A stretch of 64,000 bases of DNA from NCBI RefSeq assembly GCF_000185905.1, contig NC_014923.1:1612001-1676000 (forward strand), in the 5' to 3' direction. The notes beneath the pieces were generated by a model. It worked only from the letters and a program-made list of their open reading frames with translations, did not search any database and was not told where the DNA came from. The translations under genes and the position numbers were made by a program. Below, one piece after another: positions 36,577 to 46,808 of the stretch. The stretch is from Mesorhizobium ciceri biovar biserrulae WSM1271. Its GTDB lineage: Bacteria; Pseudomonadota; Alphaproteobacteria; Rhizobiales; Rhizobiaceae. Each line of letters begins with the position of its first letter. Within the stretch, counting starts at the first letter, position 1.

Positions 36577-37857
36577 TCAGCGCCGCCCCAACAAGCTCTT
36601 CATGCGGTTGCGCAGCAGGCGGGCCATGTTGCGGGTTTCGCGGTAGAGGTGCAGTTGCGAGGCGGCCTGGCGGGTGAGGCGGTCGGCGTCCGGCGTCAGG
36701 CCGATCACCAGCGTGCCCATCGGCTTGCGCTCGGCCCATAGCCGGCTCATCACCGGATGGTCGGGCACGGCGCAGGAATCGGTCATCATGATGTTGGGAT
36801 CGTCGAGATGCTGCCTGGTCACCTCGATCATCAGCAAGGTGCCCGGCGAATAGCTGGCCAGCGTCTCGTCATAGGCGGTCTTCCAGGTGTAGGCGATGCC
36901 GGCTTCGACGAAGACGATCAGGCAGGCAATGGTGCGGCCGTCGAGCGTCAGCGAATGGATGCGGCACATGTCCTGCTCGGCCAGCCGGTGCACGGCCTCG
37001 CGGGCGAAGGCGGCGCGGAAACGGTCGATCGCCATGGCGGTGCGTTCCCGGCCCTTCCAGCCGGCCGCCTCCAGCGTCAGGAAGTTCTCGATGGCGTGGC
37101 GGATGTCTTCGGGGCCGCGCGCCACGACATGCTCCAGCCTGCCGAGGTCGCCGAGGCGCCGCTTCAGCCGCCGGAACTCGCGATAATGGTGCGAACGCAG
37201 CGAGGCCTTCAGATAGTCATCGCCGTCGCGCTCGCTTTCCAGCGCCGGGCGCAGGGTCTGGCCGGTGGTGACCAGCATCAGGCCGCGCGTCTCGGCCACG
37301 GTGGCAAACAGGCTCGCCACCGGGCCATCGAGCCGGACATCGGGCAGGACGAACACTTTCGGCAGCTTGAGATGCGGGCGCGACAGCATCGAGAAGAAAT
37401 CCTCGACGACGCCCACCGGGTCGTCGCGGTCGACCAGCGGCGTGCCGAGCGGACCGAACGGGCTCGACCATGTGCGCATCACCGGCACGCCGAGCGGCAC
37501 CACCGGCCGTTCCACCGAGAACGGCACCAGAAGGCGCAGCCGGTTGCGGTATTCGTCGCCGTCGCGGATGACCGCCAGCCGCACCTCGCGATCCTCCAGC
37601 CGCGGCATGGCGGGCGCAAGGAAACGCGGGTTGAAGAACACGTTGGGCTCGACCGTGCGGGCGCAGAGATAATCCAGTTCCTCGACCAGGTCGAAGCCGG
37701 CGGATGCCGGGTAGATGGCGAGCTTGCGCTCGGGCCGGTTGTTGGCGAGAATCTCGATATGGGCGGGGTCGGCGTCACGGGTCAGCCCGGCAAGGCCCGA
37801 CACCATGGCGCCGGCGGTGCCGCCGCTGGTTTCCTCAAGCAACGGGATGGCAGCCAT
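36577..37857 (-). CDS. CelD/BcsL-like GNAT acetyltransferase
   Basis: This 426-residue protein belongs to the acetyltransferase-6 type of GNAT found with cellulose and exopolysaccharide genes. The C-terminal half has the expected blocks (FLTLEAAGWKGRERTA, GIAYTWKTAYDETLASYSPGTLLMIE). The start ATG at 37857 overlaps the flippase stop as ATGA. That start is preferred because the frame open upstream to 38244 lies within the flippase gene. Coupled expression implies acetylation or other modification of a polysaccharide unit exported by the flippase. Confidence 0.87.
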   Translation of the reverse strand: MAAIPLLEETSGGTAGAMVSGLAGLTRDADPAHIEILANNRPERKLAIYPASAGFDLVEELDYLCARTVEPNVFFNPRFLAPAMPRLEDREVRLAVIRDGDEYRNRLRLLVPFSVERPVVPLGVPVMRTWSSPFGPLGTPLVDRDDPVGVVEDFFSMLSRPHLKLPKVFVLPDVRLDGPVASLFATVAETRGLMLVTTGQTLRPALESERDGDDYLKASLRSHHYREFRRLKRRLGDLGRLEHVVARGPEDIRHAIENFLTLEAAGWKGRERTAMAIDRFRAAFAREAVHRLAEQDMCRIHSLTLDGRTIACLIVFVEAGIAYTWKTAYDETLASYSPGTLLMIEVTRQHLDDPNIMMTDSCAVPDHPVMSRLWAERKPMGTLVIGLTPDADRLTRQAASQLHLYRETRNMARLLRNRMKSLLGRR

Positions 37858-39257
37858 CACGCGGCTCCTTTCGCAGGCACGAAGATAAGCATGACGATGC
37901 CGAGCTTGCGCCACACCGTGAAGGACAGCGCGCCGGCTTCGAAGATCATGGCAAAGGCGGTGGCCATGGCCGCGCCCCACAGGCCGAACATCGGGATCAG
38001 CATCACGTTGAGGGCGATGTTGAAGGCCAGCGTCATGGCATAGACGGCGGCGCAGATGTTCTGGTTGCCGCTCATCGTCAGCAGGCTTTCGCAGGGGCCG
38101 ACGGCGGCGCGCGCCGCGACGCCGAAGACGAGCAGGAACAGCAAGGGATAGCCGCTGCTGAATTCCGGGCCGAACAGCACCAGCATCGGCTCGCCGAGCG
38201 CCAGCACAAGCAGCGCCATCAACAGCGAAGGCCAGAACGTCCACGACACCGTCTCGCGGGCAAAGGCGGCGAGCCTTTGCGGGTCGCCATGGGTGAACTG
38301 GGCGTAGCGCTGGGCAACGCCGGCCTTGACGGCGAAGTAGACGAAATGCACCAGCGCCAGCGTCTTCACCGTGGCGAAATAGACGGCGACGTCATTGGGG
38401 TCCATATAGGCGCCGACCATCAGCACGTCGGCATTGGTCAGCAGGAAGAAGAAGCTCTCGACCAGGAAGATCGGCAGCGAGACGATGAACCATTGCGCGA
38501 AATGGACCTTCATCGGCCCGGCCGGAATCTGCCGTTCCATGCGCTGGGTGACACCGATAAGCTGGCCGAGCGTTGTGGCGTAGGTGGCGGCGATCGAAGC
38601 AAAGATTGCGGTCCTGGCATCGGGTGCGTAGCCCGCCAACAGCATCAGCGCCATGAACAGCAGGATCAGCACCGGTCGCACCAGATAGGTCGGCGACAGG
38701 GCAAACAGCGCCCAGCTGTTGGCGCGTGCCAGGCCCGACAGGAGGTCGGACATGGCGATCATCGGCAGGCAGATGACGCCGAGGATGAACGGGATCACAT
38801 AGTAGCTCTCGATCCAGGGTGCCGCCAGCCAGACGCCGAGCGCGCCGAGCCCGGCAATCAGCGTCGAGGCGATCAGCACGAACAGACGGCTGGCCAGCAC
38901 GATGCCGCGCAACTCGTCCATCAAGCCGCGCTCGCGGTATTCGGGAATGTAGCGGATGACGGAGGTGTGGAAGCCCAGGCAGGCGAGATTGCCGACGATG
39001 ACCATCGTCACCCAGACTAAGACGAAGATGCCGTACTCGAACGAGCCCATCCAGCGTGCCATCAGCACCTGGCTGACGAAGGCAATGACGGCGCTGACGA
39101 TGCGGACCGAGAAGGCGATGACCGACATGCGGCTGGCCTCGCCGCGCTCGTCGGCGGTGAACAGCACGGCATCGATGCGGCCAAGCAACGGCCCCATGCG
39201 CAGCGCCCAACGCTGCGGCAAGAACCGCCCGGCAGTCGTGGCCGCGGAAAAGCGCAC
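37857..39257 (-). CDS. Polysaccharide flippase (Wzx/MATE-like oligosaccharide translocase)
   Basis: This 466-residue membrane protein has about 12-14 helices and the PST/Wzx family features (RIVSAVIAFVSQVLMARWMGSFEYGIFVLVW near the N-terminus). It should flip lipid-linked oligosaccharides across the inner membrane for capsule, LPS or exopolysaccharide. It is translationally coupled to the acetyltransferase gene downstream. No glycosyltransferases or Wzy are next to it, so substrate is undetermined. Confidence 0.88.
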   Translation of the reverse strand: MRFSAATTAGRFLPQRWALRMGPLLGRIDAVLFTADERGEASRMSVIAFSVRIVSAVIAFVSQVLMARWMGSFEYGIFVLVWVTMVIVGNLACLGFHTSVIRYIPEYRERGLMDELRGIVLASRLFVLIASTLIAGLGALGVWLAAPWIESYYVIPFILGVICLPMIAMSDLLSGLARANSWALFALSPTYLVRPVLILLFMALMLLAGYAPDARTAIFASIAATYATTLGQLIGVTQRMERQIPAGPMKVHFAQWFIVSLPIFLVESFFFLLTNADVLMVGAYMDPNDVAVYFATVKTLALVHFVYFAVKAGVAQRYAQFTHGDPQRLAAFARETVSWTFWPSLLMALLVLALGEPMLVLFGPEFSSGYPLLFLLVFGVAARAAVGPCESLLTMSGNQNICAAVYAMTLAFNIALNVMLIPMFGLWGAAMATAFAMIFEAGALSFTVWRKLGIVMLIFVPAKGAA

Positions 39258-39761
39258 CCCGATTTCTCTCCGTTTTCCGCTTCTTTTTCAGGCGTTGGTG
39301 TAGCGGAGACACATTAAGAAACGGTTGGGTGAGAAGTTCCTTCGCCCCGTCCCTATACGGGGAGAACGTGCCGGCAGGCGGGTGAGGGGCGGCGCAGGCG
39401 TTTGAGGTTGCGCCGCTGTTTCATCATCGCCGAGGCGCGCAGCACGGAGACGTTGCCGATCAGGATAGCACCCGGCTTTATCGCAAGATCGTGCCTCAGA
39501 TGGTGCCTTGGCTGCCAGAGGATGAGGCCGCGCAGCTGAAGTTCGAGTTCGAGGCGGCTTAGTCGGCGGGACAGCGCCCCCCTCTGGCCTGCCGGCCATC
39601 TCCCCCTCAGGTGGGGAGATTGGCAAATCGCGAACGTCGGCACTCCAGCCCCTCGCTATCGCTCCGGGCGTTCGTCGTTCGAAAAGCCAAGCAATTGGCT
39701 TTTCGTCCGTTACGCGGACCACGCCTCACCCCCGTGAACGGGGAAGAAGGAAAAGCGCCCC
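39258..39761. other. 504-nt intergenic mosaic with repeats and a possible coding remnant
   Basis: No full gene is supported. The plus strand near 39462-39560 has a frame ending DSTRLYRKIVPQMVPWLPED and a few residues more, before a TAG, that looks like a protein C-terminus without a 5' part, so it may be a gene remnant. The rest has repeat-like blocks (gccccgtccctatacgggg, ccatctccccctcaggtgggg) and a strong hairpin at 39680-39705. Similar blocks occur at 11360. Confidence 0.5.
39680..39705. terminator. Perfect 11-bp hairpin downstream of secA
   Basis: Arms cgaaaagccaa (39680-39690) and ttggcttttcg (39695-39705) pair without mismatch around gcaa. On the minus strand it lies 57 nt after the secA stop and has T residues in its 3' arm (ttttcg), so it is a plausible secA terminator. 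It may be part of a dispersed repeat. Confidence 0.65.
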
Positions 39762-42494
39762 TTACGCAAACGCCCCGTGGCAATGCTTGTACTTCTTCCC
39801 CGATCCGCAGGGGCAGGCTTCGTTGCGGCCTACCTTGCCCCAGGTGGCCTGGTTGTTGGGGTCGCGGTCTTCGGGGGCGACGATTGCGGTTGTCTCCGGG
39901 CGGACCAGGAGGGCGGTTTCGCCGCCTTCGAAGTCGTTTTCGCCGGTGGTGCCGTCGATATGGGTGCCGAACATGTCGGGGGCTTCCGGAGGTGGCGCTT
40001 CGGCGGCCTGACGGACCAGTTCGACGCGCATCAGCTGCGCGGTGACGGCCTGGCGCAGATTGCCAAGCATCGCCTGGAACAGCTCGAACGCCTCGCCCTT
40101 GTACTCCTGCAGCGGATCGCGCTGGGCGTAGCCGCGGAAGCCGACGACCGAGCGCAGATGGTCGAGATTGACGATGTGTTCGCGCCACAGATGGTCGAGC
40201 GTCTGCAGCACCACCGAGCGCTCGACGTAATTCATCACCTCGGGGCCAAAACGCTCGGCGCGCTCCTTGGCGGCGGCTTCGGCGGCCTGCGCGATGCGCT
40301 CGCGGATGTCGTCCTCGGCGATGCCCTCTTCCTTGGCCCAGTCCTCGACCGGCAGGTCGAGGTTCAGGAACTCGGCGATCTCGGCCTTCAGCCCGGCAAC
40401 GTTCCACTGCTCGGCATAGGCGTTTTCGGGAATGGCCTTGGCGACGATCTCGTCGATGACGCCTTCGCGCATCTCGGCGATCGTTTCGGAGAGGCCTTCG
40501 CCGTCCATCAGTTCGATGCGCTGCTCGAACACCACCTTGCGCTGGTCGTTGGAGACGTCGTCATATTTCAACAGGTTCTTGCGGATGTCGAAGTTGCGCG
40601 CCTCGACCTTCTTCTGCGCCTTTTCCAGCGCCTTGTTGATCCACGGATGGATGATCGCCTCGTCTTCCTTGAGGCCGAGCTTCTGCAGCATGCCGTCCAT
40701 GCGCTCGGAGCCGAAGATGCGCATCAGATCGTCCTGCAGGGACAGGAAGAATTTCGAGCGGCCGGGGTCGCCTTGTCTTCCTGAACGACCTCTAAGCTGG
40801 TTGTCGATGCGGCGCGATTCGTGGCGTTCGGTGGCCAGCACATAGAGGCCGCCGGCGGCCAATGCCTTTTCCTTCAGCCGCTCAATGTCGGCAATGATTT
40901 CCTTTTCCCGCGCCTCGCGTTCGGGGCCGGCCGGCATGTCGCCGAGCTCTTCCTCGATCCGCATCTCGGCATTGCCGCCGAGCTTGATGTCGGTCCCGCG
41001 GCCGGCCATGTTGGTGGCGATGGTGATGGCGCCGGGCTTGCCGGCCTGGGCGACGATCGCCGCCTCGCGCTCGTGATGGCGGGCGTTCAGCACTTCGAAA
41101 TCGGTAAAACCTTCCTTGCGCAGGCGCTCGGCCAGCTGCTCGGACTTTTCGATGGAGGTGGTGCCGACCAGCGTCGGCTGGCCCTTGGCGCTGGCTTCGC
41201 GGATCTCCCTGACGATCGCCTTGTATTTCTCCTCGACCGTCCGGTAGACCTCGTCGTCCTCGTCGATGCGGATCACCGGCAGATTGGTCGGGATCTCGGT
41301 GACTTCGAGGCCGTAGATGTTGCCGAATTCCTCTGCCTCGGTCAGTGCCGTGCCGGTCATGCCGGACAGCTTCTTGTAGAGGCGGAAATAGTTCTGGAAG
41401 GTGACGGAGGCGAGCGTCTGGTTCTCCGGCTGGATCGCCACATGCTCCTTGGCTTCGAGCGCCTGGTGCAGGCCTTCCGAATAGCGGCGGCCCGGCATCA
41501 TGCGGCCGGTGAACTCGTCGATGATGACGATCTCGCCGTTGCGGACGATATAGTCCTTGTCCTTCTGGAACAGCCGGTGCGCCTTCAGCGCGTTGTTGAC
41601 GTGGTGGACGATGGCGACGTTCTCGACGTCGTAGAGCGACTCGCCCTTGAGCAGGCCGGCGTCGCGCAAAAGGTTCTCGAGCTTCTCGGTGCCTTCCTCG
41701 GTGAAGATCGAGGTCTTCTGCTTCTCGTCGATCTCATAATCCTGCGGCTGCAGCTGGATGATGAAGGTGTCGATGGTGTTGTACATTTCCGAACGGTCCT
41801 CGAGCGGACCGGAAATGATCAACGGCGTGCGTGCCTCGTCGACCAGGATGGAATCGACTTCGTCGACGATCGCGTAATTGTGACCGCGCTGCACCATCTG
41901 GGCGCGCTCGTATTTCATGTTGTCGCGCAGATAGTCGAAGCCGAGCTCGTTGTTGGTGGCGTAGGTGACATCGGCGGCGTAGGCGGCGCTGCGCTCCTCG
42001 TCGGATAGGCCGTGGACGATCACGCCCACCGAGAGGCCGAGGAATTTGTAGACGCGGCCCATCCATTCGGAGTCGCGGGTGGCCAGATAGTCGTTGACGG
42101 TGACGACGTGGACGCCCTTGCCGGCAAGCGCGTTGAGGTAGACCGGCAGCGTCGCGACCAGGGTCTTGCCCTCGCCGGTGCGCATCTCGGCAATGCCGCC
42201 ATTGTGCAGCACCATGCCGCCGATCAGCTGGACATCGAAGGGGCGCATGCCGAGCACGCGGCGCGCGGCCTCGCGGGCGGTGGCGAAGGCCGGCACTAAC
42301 AGGTCGTCGAGCGTGGCGCCGTTGGCGATGTCCTGGCGGAATTTCGCGGTGCGGCCGACCAATTCCTCATCGGAAAGCGCCCGCATCTCGTTTTCCATGG
42401 CGTTGATCGCCTCGACACGGGGCCGGGTCGATTTGACCCGACGGTCGTTGGAGGAACCGAAAACCTTACGGGCGAGACCGCCGAGACTGACCAT
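39762..42494 (-). CDS. secA: Preprotein translocase ATPase SecA
   Basis: This 910-residue motor drives Sec-dependent export. Visible are Walker A region [20 protein letters not shown], Walker B/DEAD-like [20 protein letters not shown], the NBD2 motifs ([14 protein letters not shown] [19 protein letters not shown]) and the helical scaffold. The C-terminal SecB/lipid-binding zinc motif [14 protein letters not shown] is intact. Length is normal for alphaproteobacteria. It is divergent from the parvulin PPIase gene, a conserved rhizobial arrangement. Confidence 0.98.
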   Translation of the reverse strand: MVSLGGLARKVFGSSNDRRVKSTRPRVEAINAMENEMRALSDEELVGRTAKFRQDIANGATLDDLLVPAFATAREAARRVLGMRPFDVQLIGGMVLHNGGIAEMRTGEGKTLVATLPVYLNALAGKGVHVVTVNDYLATRDSEWMGRVYKFLGLSVGVIVHGLSDEERSAAYAADVTYATNNELGFDYLRDNMKYERAQMVQRGHNYAIVDEVDSILVDEARTPLIISGPLEDRSEMYNTIDTFIIQLQPQDYEIDEKQKTSIFTEEGTEKLENLLRDAGLLKGESLYDVENVAIVHHVNNALKAHRLFQKDKDYIVRNGEIVIIDEFTGRMMPGRRYSEGLHQALEAKEHVAIQPENQTLASVTFQNYFRLYKKLSGMTGTALTEAEEFGNIYGLEVTEIPTNLPVIRIDEDDEVYRTVEEKYKAIVREIREASAKGQPTLVGTTSIEKSEQLAERLRKEGFTDFEVLNARHHEREAAIVAQAGKPGAITIATNMAGRGTDIKLGGNAEMRIEEELGDMPAGPEREAREKEIIADIERLKEKALAAGGLYVLATERHESRRIDNQLRGRSGRQGDPGRSKFFLSLQDDLMRIFGSERMDGMLQKLGLKEDEAIIHPWINKALEKAQKKVEARNFDIRKNLLKYDDVSNDQRKVVFEQRIELMDGEGLSETIAEMREGVIDEIVAKAIPENAYAEQWNVAGLKAEIAEFLNLDLPVEDWAKEEGIAEDDIRERIAQAAEAAAKERAERFGPEVMNYVERSVVLQTLDHLWREHIVNLDHLRSVVGFRGYAQRDPLQEYKGEAFELFQAMLGNLRQAVTAQLMRVELVRQAAEAPPPEAPDMFGTHIDGTTGENDFEGGETALLVRPETTAIVAPEDRDPNNQATWGKVGRNEACPCGSGKKYKHCHGAFA

Positions 42495-42740
42495 CCAATG
42501 GTCCTTTCGATAGAATTCTCAATCTTGAGATGAGCGCCGGGCGGCCCCATCAATTCCACGTGAACGTGGACAAACACAAAAAGCGCCCGGAAAACGGTTC
42601 TGGACGCAAAGTCGTTGGACAGATAAGAGGGGGCTCAACTGATGTCAACGCCGCGCTGGCCCTGCTGGCTGCGCCAAATTCCGCCACAATCTGGCCGATC
42701 TGGAAGCACCCCTCTTAACAATCCCCACCGGAGTCCCCCT

Positions 42741-43658
42741 ATGTCCCTGTTGTTTCGCCGCGCGTCGCTCGCCAGCCTTGGCTTGGCCGTCGGCCTGTCG
42801 GCCCTTTCGCTCTCGCCTGTGATGGCGCAGCAAACCGCTCCCGCTCCGGCGGATGCAGCAGCGCCAGCCACGGCACCGGTCGATCCCAATAAGGTTATCG
42901 CCACGGTCAACGGTCAGCCCCTGACCGAAGCAGATCTGGTGCTTGCCGAAGGGGAATTGTCGCAGCAGTTCGCACAATTGCCGCCCGAGCAGCGCCGTGC
43001 CGCCGCCCTTTCGGCTGCCATCGAGATCCGCGTCATGGCCGCCCAGGCGGTCACCACAGGGCTCGACAAGGATCCCGACTTCCAGCGCCGCATGGCCTTC
43101 CTGCAGCAGCGCGCGCTGCACGGCGAGATGGTCGAGAAGGGTGTCGTCGACAAGGTCACCGACGCCGAGGTCCGCGCCCGCTACGACCAGGAAATCGCCA
43201 ACACGCCGCCCACCAACGAGCTGCATGCCCGTCACATCCTCGTGAAGACGAAGGAAGAGGCCGAGGCGATCATCAAGCAGCTCGACGGCGGCGCCGACTT
43301 CCAGAAGCTCGCCAACGAGCACACCAGCGATCCGTCAGGCAAGACCAGCGGCGGCGATCTCGGCTGGTTCGGACCTGGCCAGATGGTGCCGGAGTTCGAC
43401 AAGGCGGCCTCCGCGCTCGAGGTCGGCAAATACACCGAGCAGCCGGTGCAAACGCAGTTCGGCTGGCATGTCATCAAGCTTGAAGACAAGCGCACCAAGC
43501 AGCCGCCGGCCTTCGACGACGTCAAGGACCAGGCCAAGCAGGCGGTCATCCGCGACAAGTATTTCGCGCTGGTCAAGTCGCTGCGCGCCGGCGCCAAGGT
43601 CGAGATCCCCGACGCCAACCTGAAGAAGGCGGTCGATACGCTGGAAAGCGCCAAGTAA
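42741..43658 (+). CDS. Periplasmic parvulin-type peptidyl-prolyl isomerase
   Basis: This 305-residue protein has a Sec signal peptide (about 1-30, ending MAQQ), a chaperone-like helical part and a PpiC/rotamase domain at about 160-255 (ELHARHILVKTKEEAEAI, SGKTSGGDLGWFGPGQMVPEF, TQFGWHVIKLED). It helps folding of outer-membrane and secreted proteins in the periplasm. I start at MSLLFRRASL (42741), which gives a proper signal peptide. The neighbouring divergent secA fits a shared role in secretion. A strong terminator follows. Confidence 0.92.
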   Translation: MSLLFRRASLASLGLAVGLSALSLSPVMAQQTAPAPADAAAPATAPVDPNKVIATVNGQPLTEADLVLAEGELSQQFAQLPPEQRRAAALSAAIEIRVMAAQAVTTGLDKDPDFQRRMAFLQQRALHGEMVEKGVVDKVTDAEVRARYDQEIANTPPTNELHARHILVKTKEEAEAIIKQLDGGADFQKLANEHTSDPSGKTSGGDLGWFGPGQMVPEFDKAASALEVGKYTEQPVQTQFGWHVIKLEDKRTKQPPAFDDVKDQAKQAVIRDKYFALVKSLRAGAKVEIPDANLKKAVDTLESAK

Positions 43659-43674
43659 GACTGGCAGCTTTTTG

Positions 43675-43713
43675 AAAAGGGGCGCGGCAGCCAGGGGTTG
43701 CCGCGCCCTTTTT
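43675..43713 (+). terminator. Intrinsic terminator after the PPIase gene
   Basis: Arms 43675-43689 and 43699-43713 pair over 15 positions (one wobble) around a 9-nt loop; the 3' arm ends in five T residues. It starts 17 nt after the PPIase stop. Because the A-run matches the T-run it also works on the minus strand for the convergent tetR gene. Confidence 0.93.
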
Positions 43714-43728
43714 CATTCATTGCCGTCT

Positions 43729-44328
43729 TTACGAAGCAGGCGCCGCTATGCCTCGCATCACGTAGTTGACGGCCTTGCCGATGGTCGCTTCGTCCTCGTC
43801 GAGCCGGTTGGTCAGCAGATGTCTCCAGGCGAAGGAGGCGATCAGGTCGGCGACAACAGCTGAATCGATTTCGGCCGGGATTTCGCCCCTTGCCTTGGCG
43901 CGTTCGATGATCTGGGCGGTATGGGACCGTCGGCCCAGTGAGTAGTCGGCAAGGGCCGCGGCCGCGGTCTCGTCCGACTGTGCCTCGGCGATCAGCGACC
44001 GGAACACGCTTCCCGACGATGTCTCGCGCCAGTGGGCGAACAGGTTCTTCAGGAAGCCGACGAGATCCTCCTCCAACACCCCTGTATCGGGGACATCGAC
44101 GCGCTTCTGGCGCTGGTAGACCTCAAGCAGCAACGCCGCCTTGCTCGGCCACCAGCGATAGATCGTGGGTTTGCCGGCGCGGGCCCGCCGCGCCACCGCC
44201 TCGATCGAGAAACCGGCATAACCGGCTTCGACCAGTACGGTCTCGGCGGCTTGGAGAATGGCCTCGGCGCTGTCGGGATTGCGCCGTGCACCGATCGATC
44301 TGCGCGCCGGATCGGCGTCCTCGGCCAT
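43729..44328 (-). CDS. TetR/AcrR-family transcriptional regulator
   Basis: This 199-residue regulator has an N-terminal helix-turn-helix (about 20-65; AILQAAETVLVEAGYAGFSIEAVARRARAGKPTIYRWWPSKAALL), with the YRWW variant common in this family, and a C-terminal ligand domain. I start at MAEDADPARR (44328); the frame upstream to 44382 has no support. It is convergent with the PPIase gene and divergent from argJ. No target operon is next to it except itself, so its target is unknown. Confidence 0.9.
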   Translation of the reverse strand: MAEDADPARRSIGARRNPDSAEAILQAAETVLVEAGYAGFSIEAVARRARAGKPTIYRWWPSKAALLLEVYQRQKRVDVPDTGVLEEDLVGFLKNLFAHWRETSSGSVFRSLIAEAQSDETAAAALADYSLGRRSHTAQIIERAKARGEIPAEIDSAVVADLIASFAWRHLLTNRLDEDEATIGKAVNYVMRGIAAPAS

Positions 44329-44484
44329 CTCTGTCGTCCTCGCCAAACACTTCGCCGGCAATATAGGTGACCCGACGCTCAAACGAAACGGCGCGTTTTC
44401 AAGCTTCTGGAGACTGGCTAGTCGGGGCAGGGGTTGGTCGTTTTTCTGGAACTTACCGGCGTCTTGGTTGGCGAGGCCCCAAAA

Positions 44485-44504
44485 GCAAAACCCGCCGGAG
44501 GCGG
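44485..44504 (-). terminator. Hairpin with T-rich tail in the tetR leader (possible attenuator or sRNA end)
   Basis: On the minus strand the arms ccgcc (44504-44500) and ggcgg (44496-44492), extendable by A-T pairs with one bulge, are followed by ttttgctttt (starts near 44490). A transcript from the promoter at 44536-44565 would reach it after only about 30-45 nt. It is therefore either the end of a small RNA or an attenuator in the 200-nt leader of tetR. Confidence 0.6.
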
Positions 44505-44535
44505 TTCACTGGCGCAAATCAGCACCATGGACGAA

Positions 44536-44565
44536 AATGTAGCATAGCTGCTCTCACCCTGTCAA
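44536..44565 (-). promoter_or_regulatory. Near-consensus sigma70 promoter on the minus strand
   Basis: TTGACA (44565-44560) and TACATT (44541-44536) are spaced 18 nt. This is one of the strongest sigma70-like promoters seen in the window. It points toward tetR, about 200 nt away. Confidence 0.75.
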
Positions 44566-44784
44566 GAATAAATTCCTACTAACATGAACGCGGCCGGCGC
44601 AAACTGGCTGACACCGCCGGACCGGCCGTCGGACGATGTCTACTGCATGGGCTTGCGACGTCTCGGAGCCCTGCTCCCAGGGGCGAGTTCGAGCTCCCGG
44701 ACAAGAGCGACGAAAACGCCCTTGCGCCGGCGCGGTCTATCGGGCAAACCGGCCTTCCCTTGCGATTTCCCGCCCGAGGCCTCC

Positions 44785-46026
44785 ATGTCCACGACGATTT
44801 CGCCGCTTGCGCCGAAGAAATACCCGAAAATGCCAGAAATCGAGGGGGTGCGCATCGCCACCGCCGAGGCCGGGATAAAGTACAAGGGCCGCACCGATCT
44901 TTTGACCATGGTCTTCGATGAAGGCACTGCGGTCGCCGGCGTGTTCACGAAATCGAAATGCCCCTCGGCGCCGGTGGATTTCTGCCGGCAGAATCTCGGC
45001 GCGGGCAAGGCGCGGGTGCTGGTCGTCAATTCGGGCAACGCCAACGCCTTCACCGGCAAGAAGGGCCGCGAGTCGACCGCACTGACCGGCGAGGCGGCGG
45101 CGAAGGCGGCCGGCTGCACGGCAGCGGAGGTTTTCATGGCCTCGACCGGCGTCATCGGCGAGCCGCTCGACACCAGCAAATTCAGCCATCTGCTCGCGGG
45201 GCTGGTCAGCAACGGCAAGCCCGAGCTGTGGACCGAAGCGGCAAAGGCGATCATGACCACGGATACCTATCCGAAAGTGGCGACCGCGACCGTCAAGCTC
45301 GGCGACACCGATGTCACCATCAACGGCATTTCCAAGGGCGCCGGCATGATCGCGCCCGACATGGCGACGATGCTCTCCTTCATCGCCACCGACGCGCCGA
45401 TCGCCGCCCCTGTCCTGCAGGATCTGTTGTCGCGCGGCACGGCCAAGACTTTCAACGCGGTCACCGTCGACAGCGACACCTCGACCAGCGACACGCTGCT
45501 GATCTTCGCCACCGGCAAGGCCGCCAGGCGCGGCGCGCCGGAGATAACCGATCCCAAGGATGCCCGTCTCGGCACGTTCCGCCGGGCGCTCGGCAAGGTG
45601 CTGAAATCGCTGGCGCTGCAGGTGGTGCGCGACGGCGAAGGCGCCCGCAAGCAGGTCGAAGTCACCGTCACCGGCGCCAAATCGGCGCGCTCGGCCAAGC
45701 GCATCGCGCTGTCGATCGCCAATTCGCCGCTGGTCAAGACGGCAGTCGCCGGCGAGGACGCCAATTGGGGACGCGTCGTCATGGCCGTCGGCAAGGCCGG
45801 CGAACCCGCCGATCGCGACCGGCTGTCGATCTGGTTCGGCGACAACAGGCTGGCGCATGAAGGCGAGCGCGACCCCGGCTATTCCGAGGCCGCGACGTCG
45901 GCCTACATGAAGCGCGACGATATCCGCATCCGCGCCGATATCGGCATCGGCCGCGGCAAGGCGACGGTGTGGACCTGCGACCTCACCAAGGAATATGTCG
46001 CCATCAATGGCGATTACCGGAGCTGA
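44785..46026 (+). CDS. argJ: Bifunctional ornithine acetyltransferase/N-acetylglutamate synthase
   Basis: This 413-residue enzyme recycles the acetyl group in arginine synthesis: it moves acetyl from N-acetylornithine to glutamate and may also use acetyl-CoA. The autocleavage site is in [18 protein letters not shown], where the Thr of ATML becomes the N-terminal nucleophile of the beta chain. I start at [10 protein letters not shown] (44785), since the longer frame to 44584 encodes no family sequence. It begins the argJ-GNAT-mutT cluster. Confidence 0.95.
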   Translation: MSTTISPLAPKKYPKMPEIEGVRIATAEAGIKYKGRTDLLTMVFDEGTAVAGVFTKSKCPSAPVDFCRQNLGAGKARVLVVNSGNANAFTGKKGRESTALTGEAAAKAAGCTAAEVFMASTGVIGEPLDTSKFSHLLAGLVSNGKPELWTEAAKAIMTTDTYPKVATATVKLGDTDVTINGISKGAGMIAPDMATMLSFIATDAPIAAPVLQDLLSRGTAKTFNAVTVDSDTSTSDTLLIFATGKAARRGAPEITDPKDARLGTFRRALGKVLKSLALQVVRDGEGARKQVEVTVTGAKSARSAKRIALSIANSPLVKTAVAGEDANWGRVVMAVGKAGEPADRDRLSIWFGDNRLAHEGERDPGYSEAATSAYMKRDDIRIRADIGIGRGKATVWTCDLTKEYVAINGDYRS

Positions 46027-46031
46027 CGGTT

Positions 46032-46808
46032 TTGAGCTCCAGGCATCCGGCAAGCATGCTGGCGATCGTGCGCCGCTACGAGGCGGCCGGCTTTCGCGCC
46101 TGGCCGGCGGCCGCCGTCCACTATGACGGCACCTGGGTGGTGCGGCTGACCGCCGGCCATCCGGCCAAGCGGCTGAACTCGGTCAATCCGCTCGATCCCG
46201 GCGACATCCAGCACATTGCCGACCGTATCGGCCGGGCCAGCCGCCGTTTCGATGCCTATGGCAGGCCGCTGACATTCCGCATGTCGCCGTTGTCGGGTCC
46301 CGATCTTGCCAGTCATCTCGACCGTGAGGGATGGAGCCGGTTCGACGAGTCGCTGGTCATGCGGCTGCCGCTGGCCGATGCGCAACTCGACGCTGCCATG
46401 GACCAGATCCCGCTCAAAGACATCAGCCGCTTCATCGGCGCGTCGCTCAAGGTCAGCGGTTCGGATGTTTCGCTGCGCCCCGGCCTGTCGGAGATCATCG
46501 GCGCCATCCAGCCCGAAGCCGGGCTGTTCGCGCTCGAAGATGGATCAGAAGCGCTGGCGACGCTGATCTGCGTGCATGACGGCGATCTCGCCGGCCTGTT
46601 CGAGGTCGCCACCGACAAGTCGGCACGCAACAGGGGCCACGGCCGCAACCTGATCCTGTCGGCACTGAAATGGGCACGGCTGCGGGGCGCACGGGAAGCC
46701 TGGCTGCAGGTCGAGGCCAACAATGTGCCGGCACTGGCGCTCTACCATTCGCTCGGCTTCGAGGAAGTCTATCGCTACCACTACCGGCGGCCGCCGGGTC
46801 ATGAATGA
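46032..46808 (+). CDS. GNAT-family N-acetyltransferase
   Basis: This roughly 258-residue protein has a C-terminal GNAT fold with the acetyl-CoA loop in DKSARNRGHGRNLILSAL (R-x-x-G-x-G/A) and a following ANNVPALALYHSLGFEEVYRYHYR block. The N-terminal half resembles no motif I recognise. I prefer the TTG at 46032 with GGAG nine bases upstream; the first ATG is at 46056. It is 5 nt after argJ and overlaps mutT by 8 nt, so the three are co-translated. Substrate is unknown. Confidence 0.85.
   Translation: MSSRHPASMLAIVRRYEAAGFRAWPAAAVHYDGTWVVRLTAGHPAKRLNSVNPLDPGDIQHIADRIGRASRRFDAYGRPLTFRMSPLSGPDLASHLDREGWSRFDESLVMRLPLADAQLDAAMDQIPLKDISRFIGASLKVSGSDVSLRPGLSEIIGAIQPEAGLFALEDGSEALATLICVHDGDLAGLFEVATDKSARNRGHGRNLILSALKWARLRGAREAWLQVEANNVPALALYHSLGFEEVYRYHYRRPPGHE

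Larger units (their letters stand above)
44329..44784. other. 456-nt region upstream of argJ and tetR
   Basis: The region holds a near-consensus minus-strand promoter (44536-44565), a hairpin with T-rich tail on the same strand, and a short minus-strand open frame starting ATGGTGCTG near 44528. The plus strand has frames running into argJ without a good start before 44785. The argJ promoter is not obvious. Confidence 0.5.

Noticed and set aside
37858..38244. N-terminal extension of the CelD-like frame
   Set aside because: It lies inside the flippase gene; ATGA overlap at 37855-37859 defines the start.
39777..42008. Long plus-strand frames opposite secA
   Set aside because: Shadows of secA; low-complexity acidic/leucine content without motif.
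44584..44784. N-terminal extension of argJ
   Set aside because: The residues before [10 protein letters not shown] show no family similarity.
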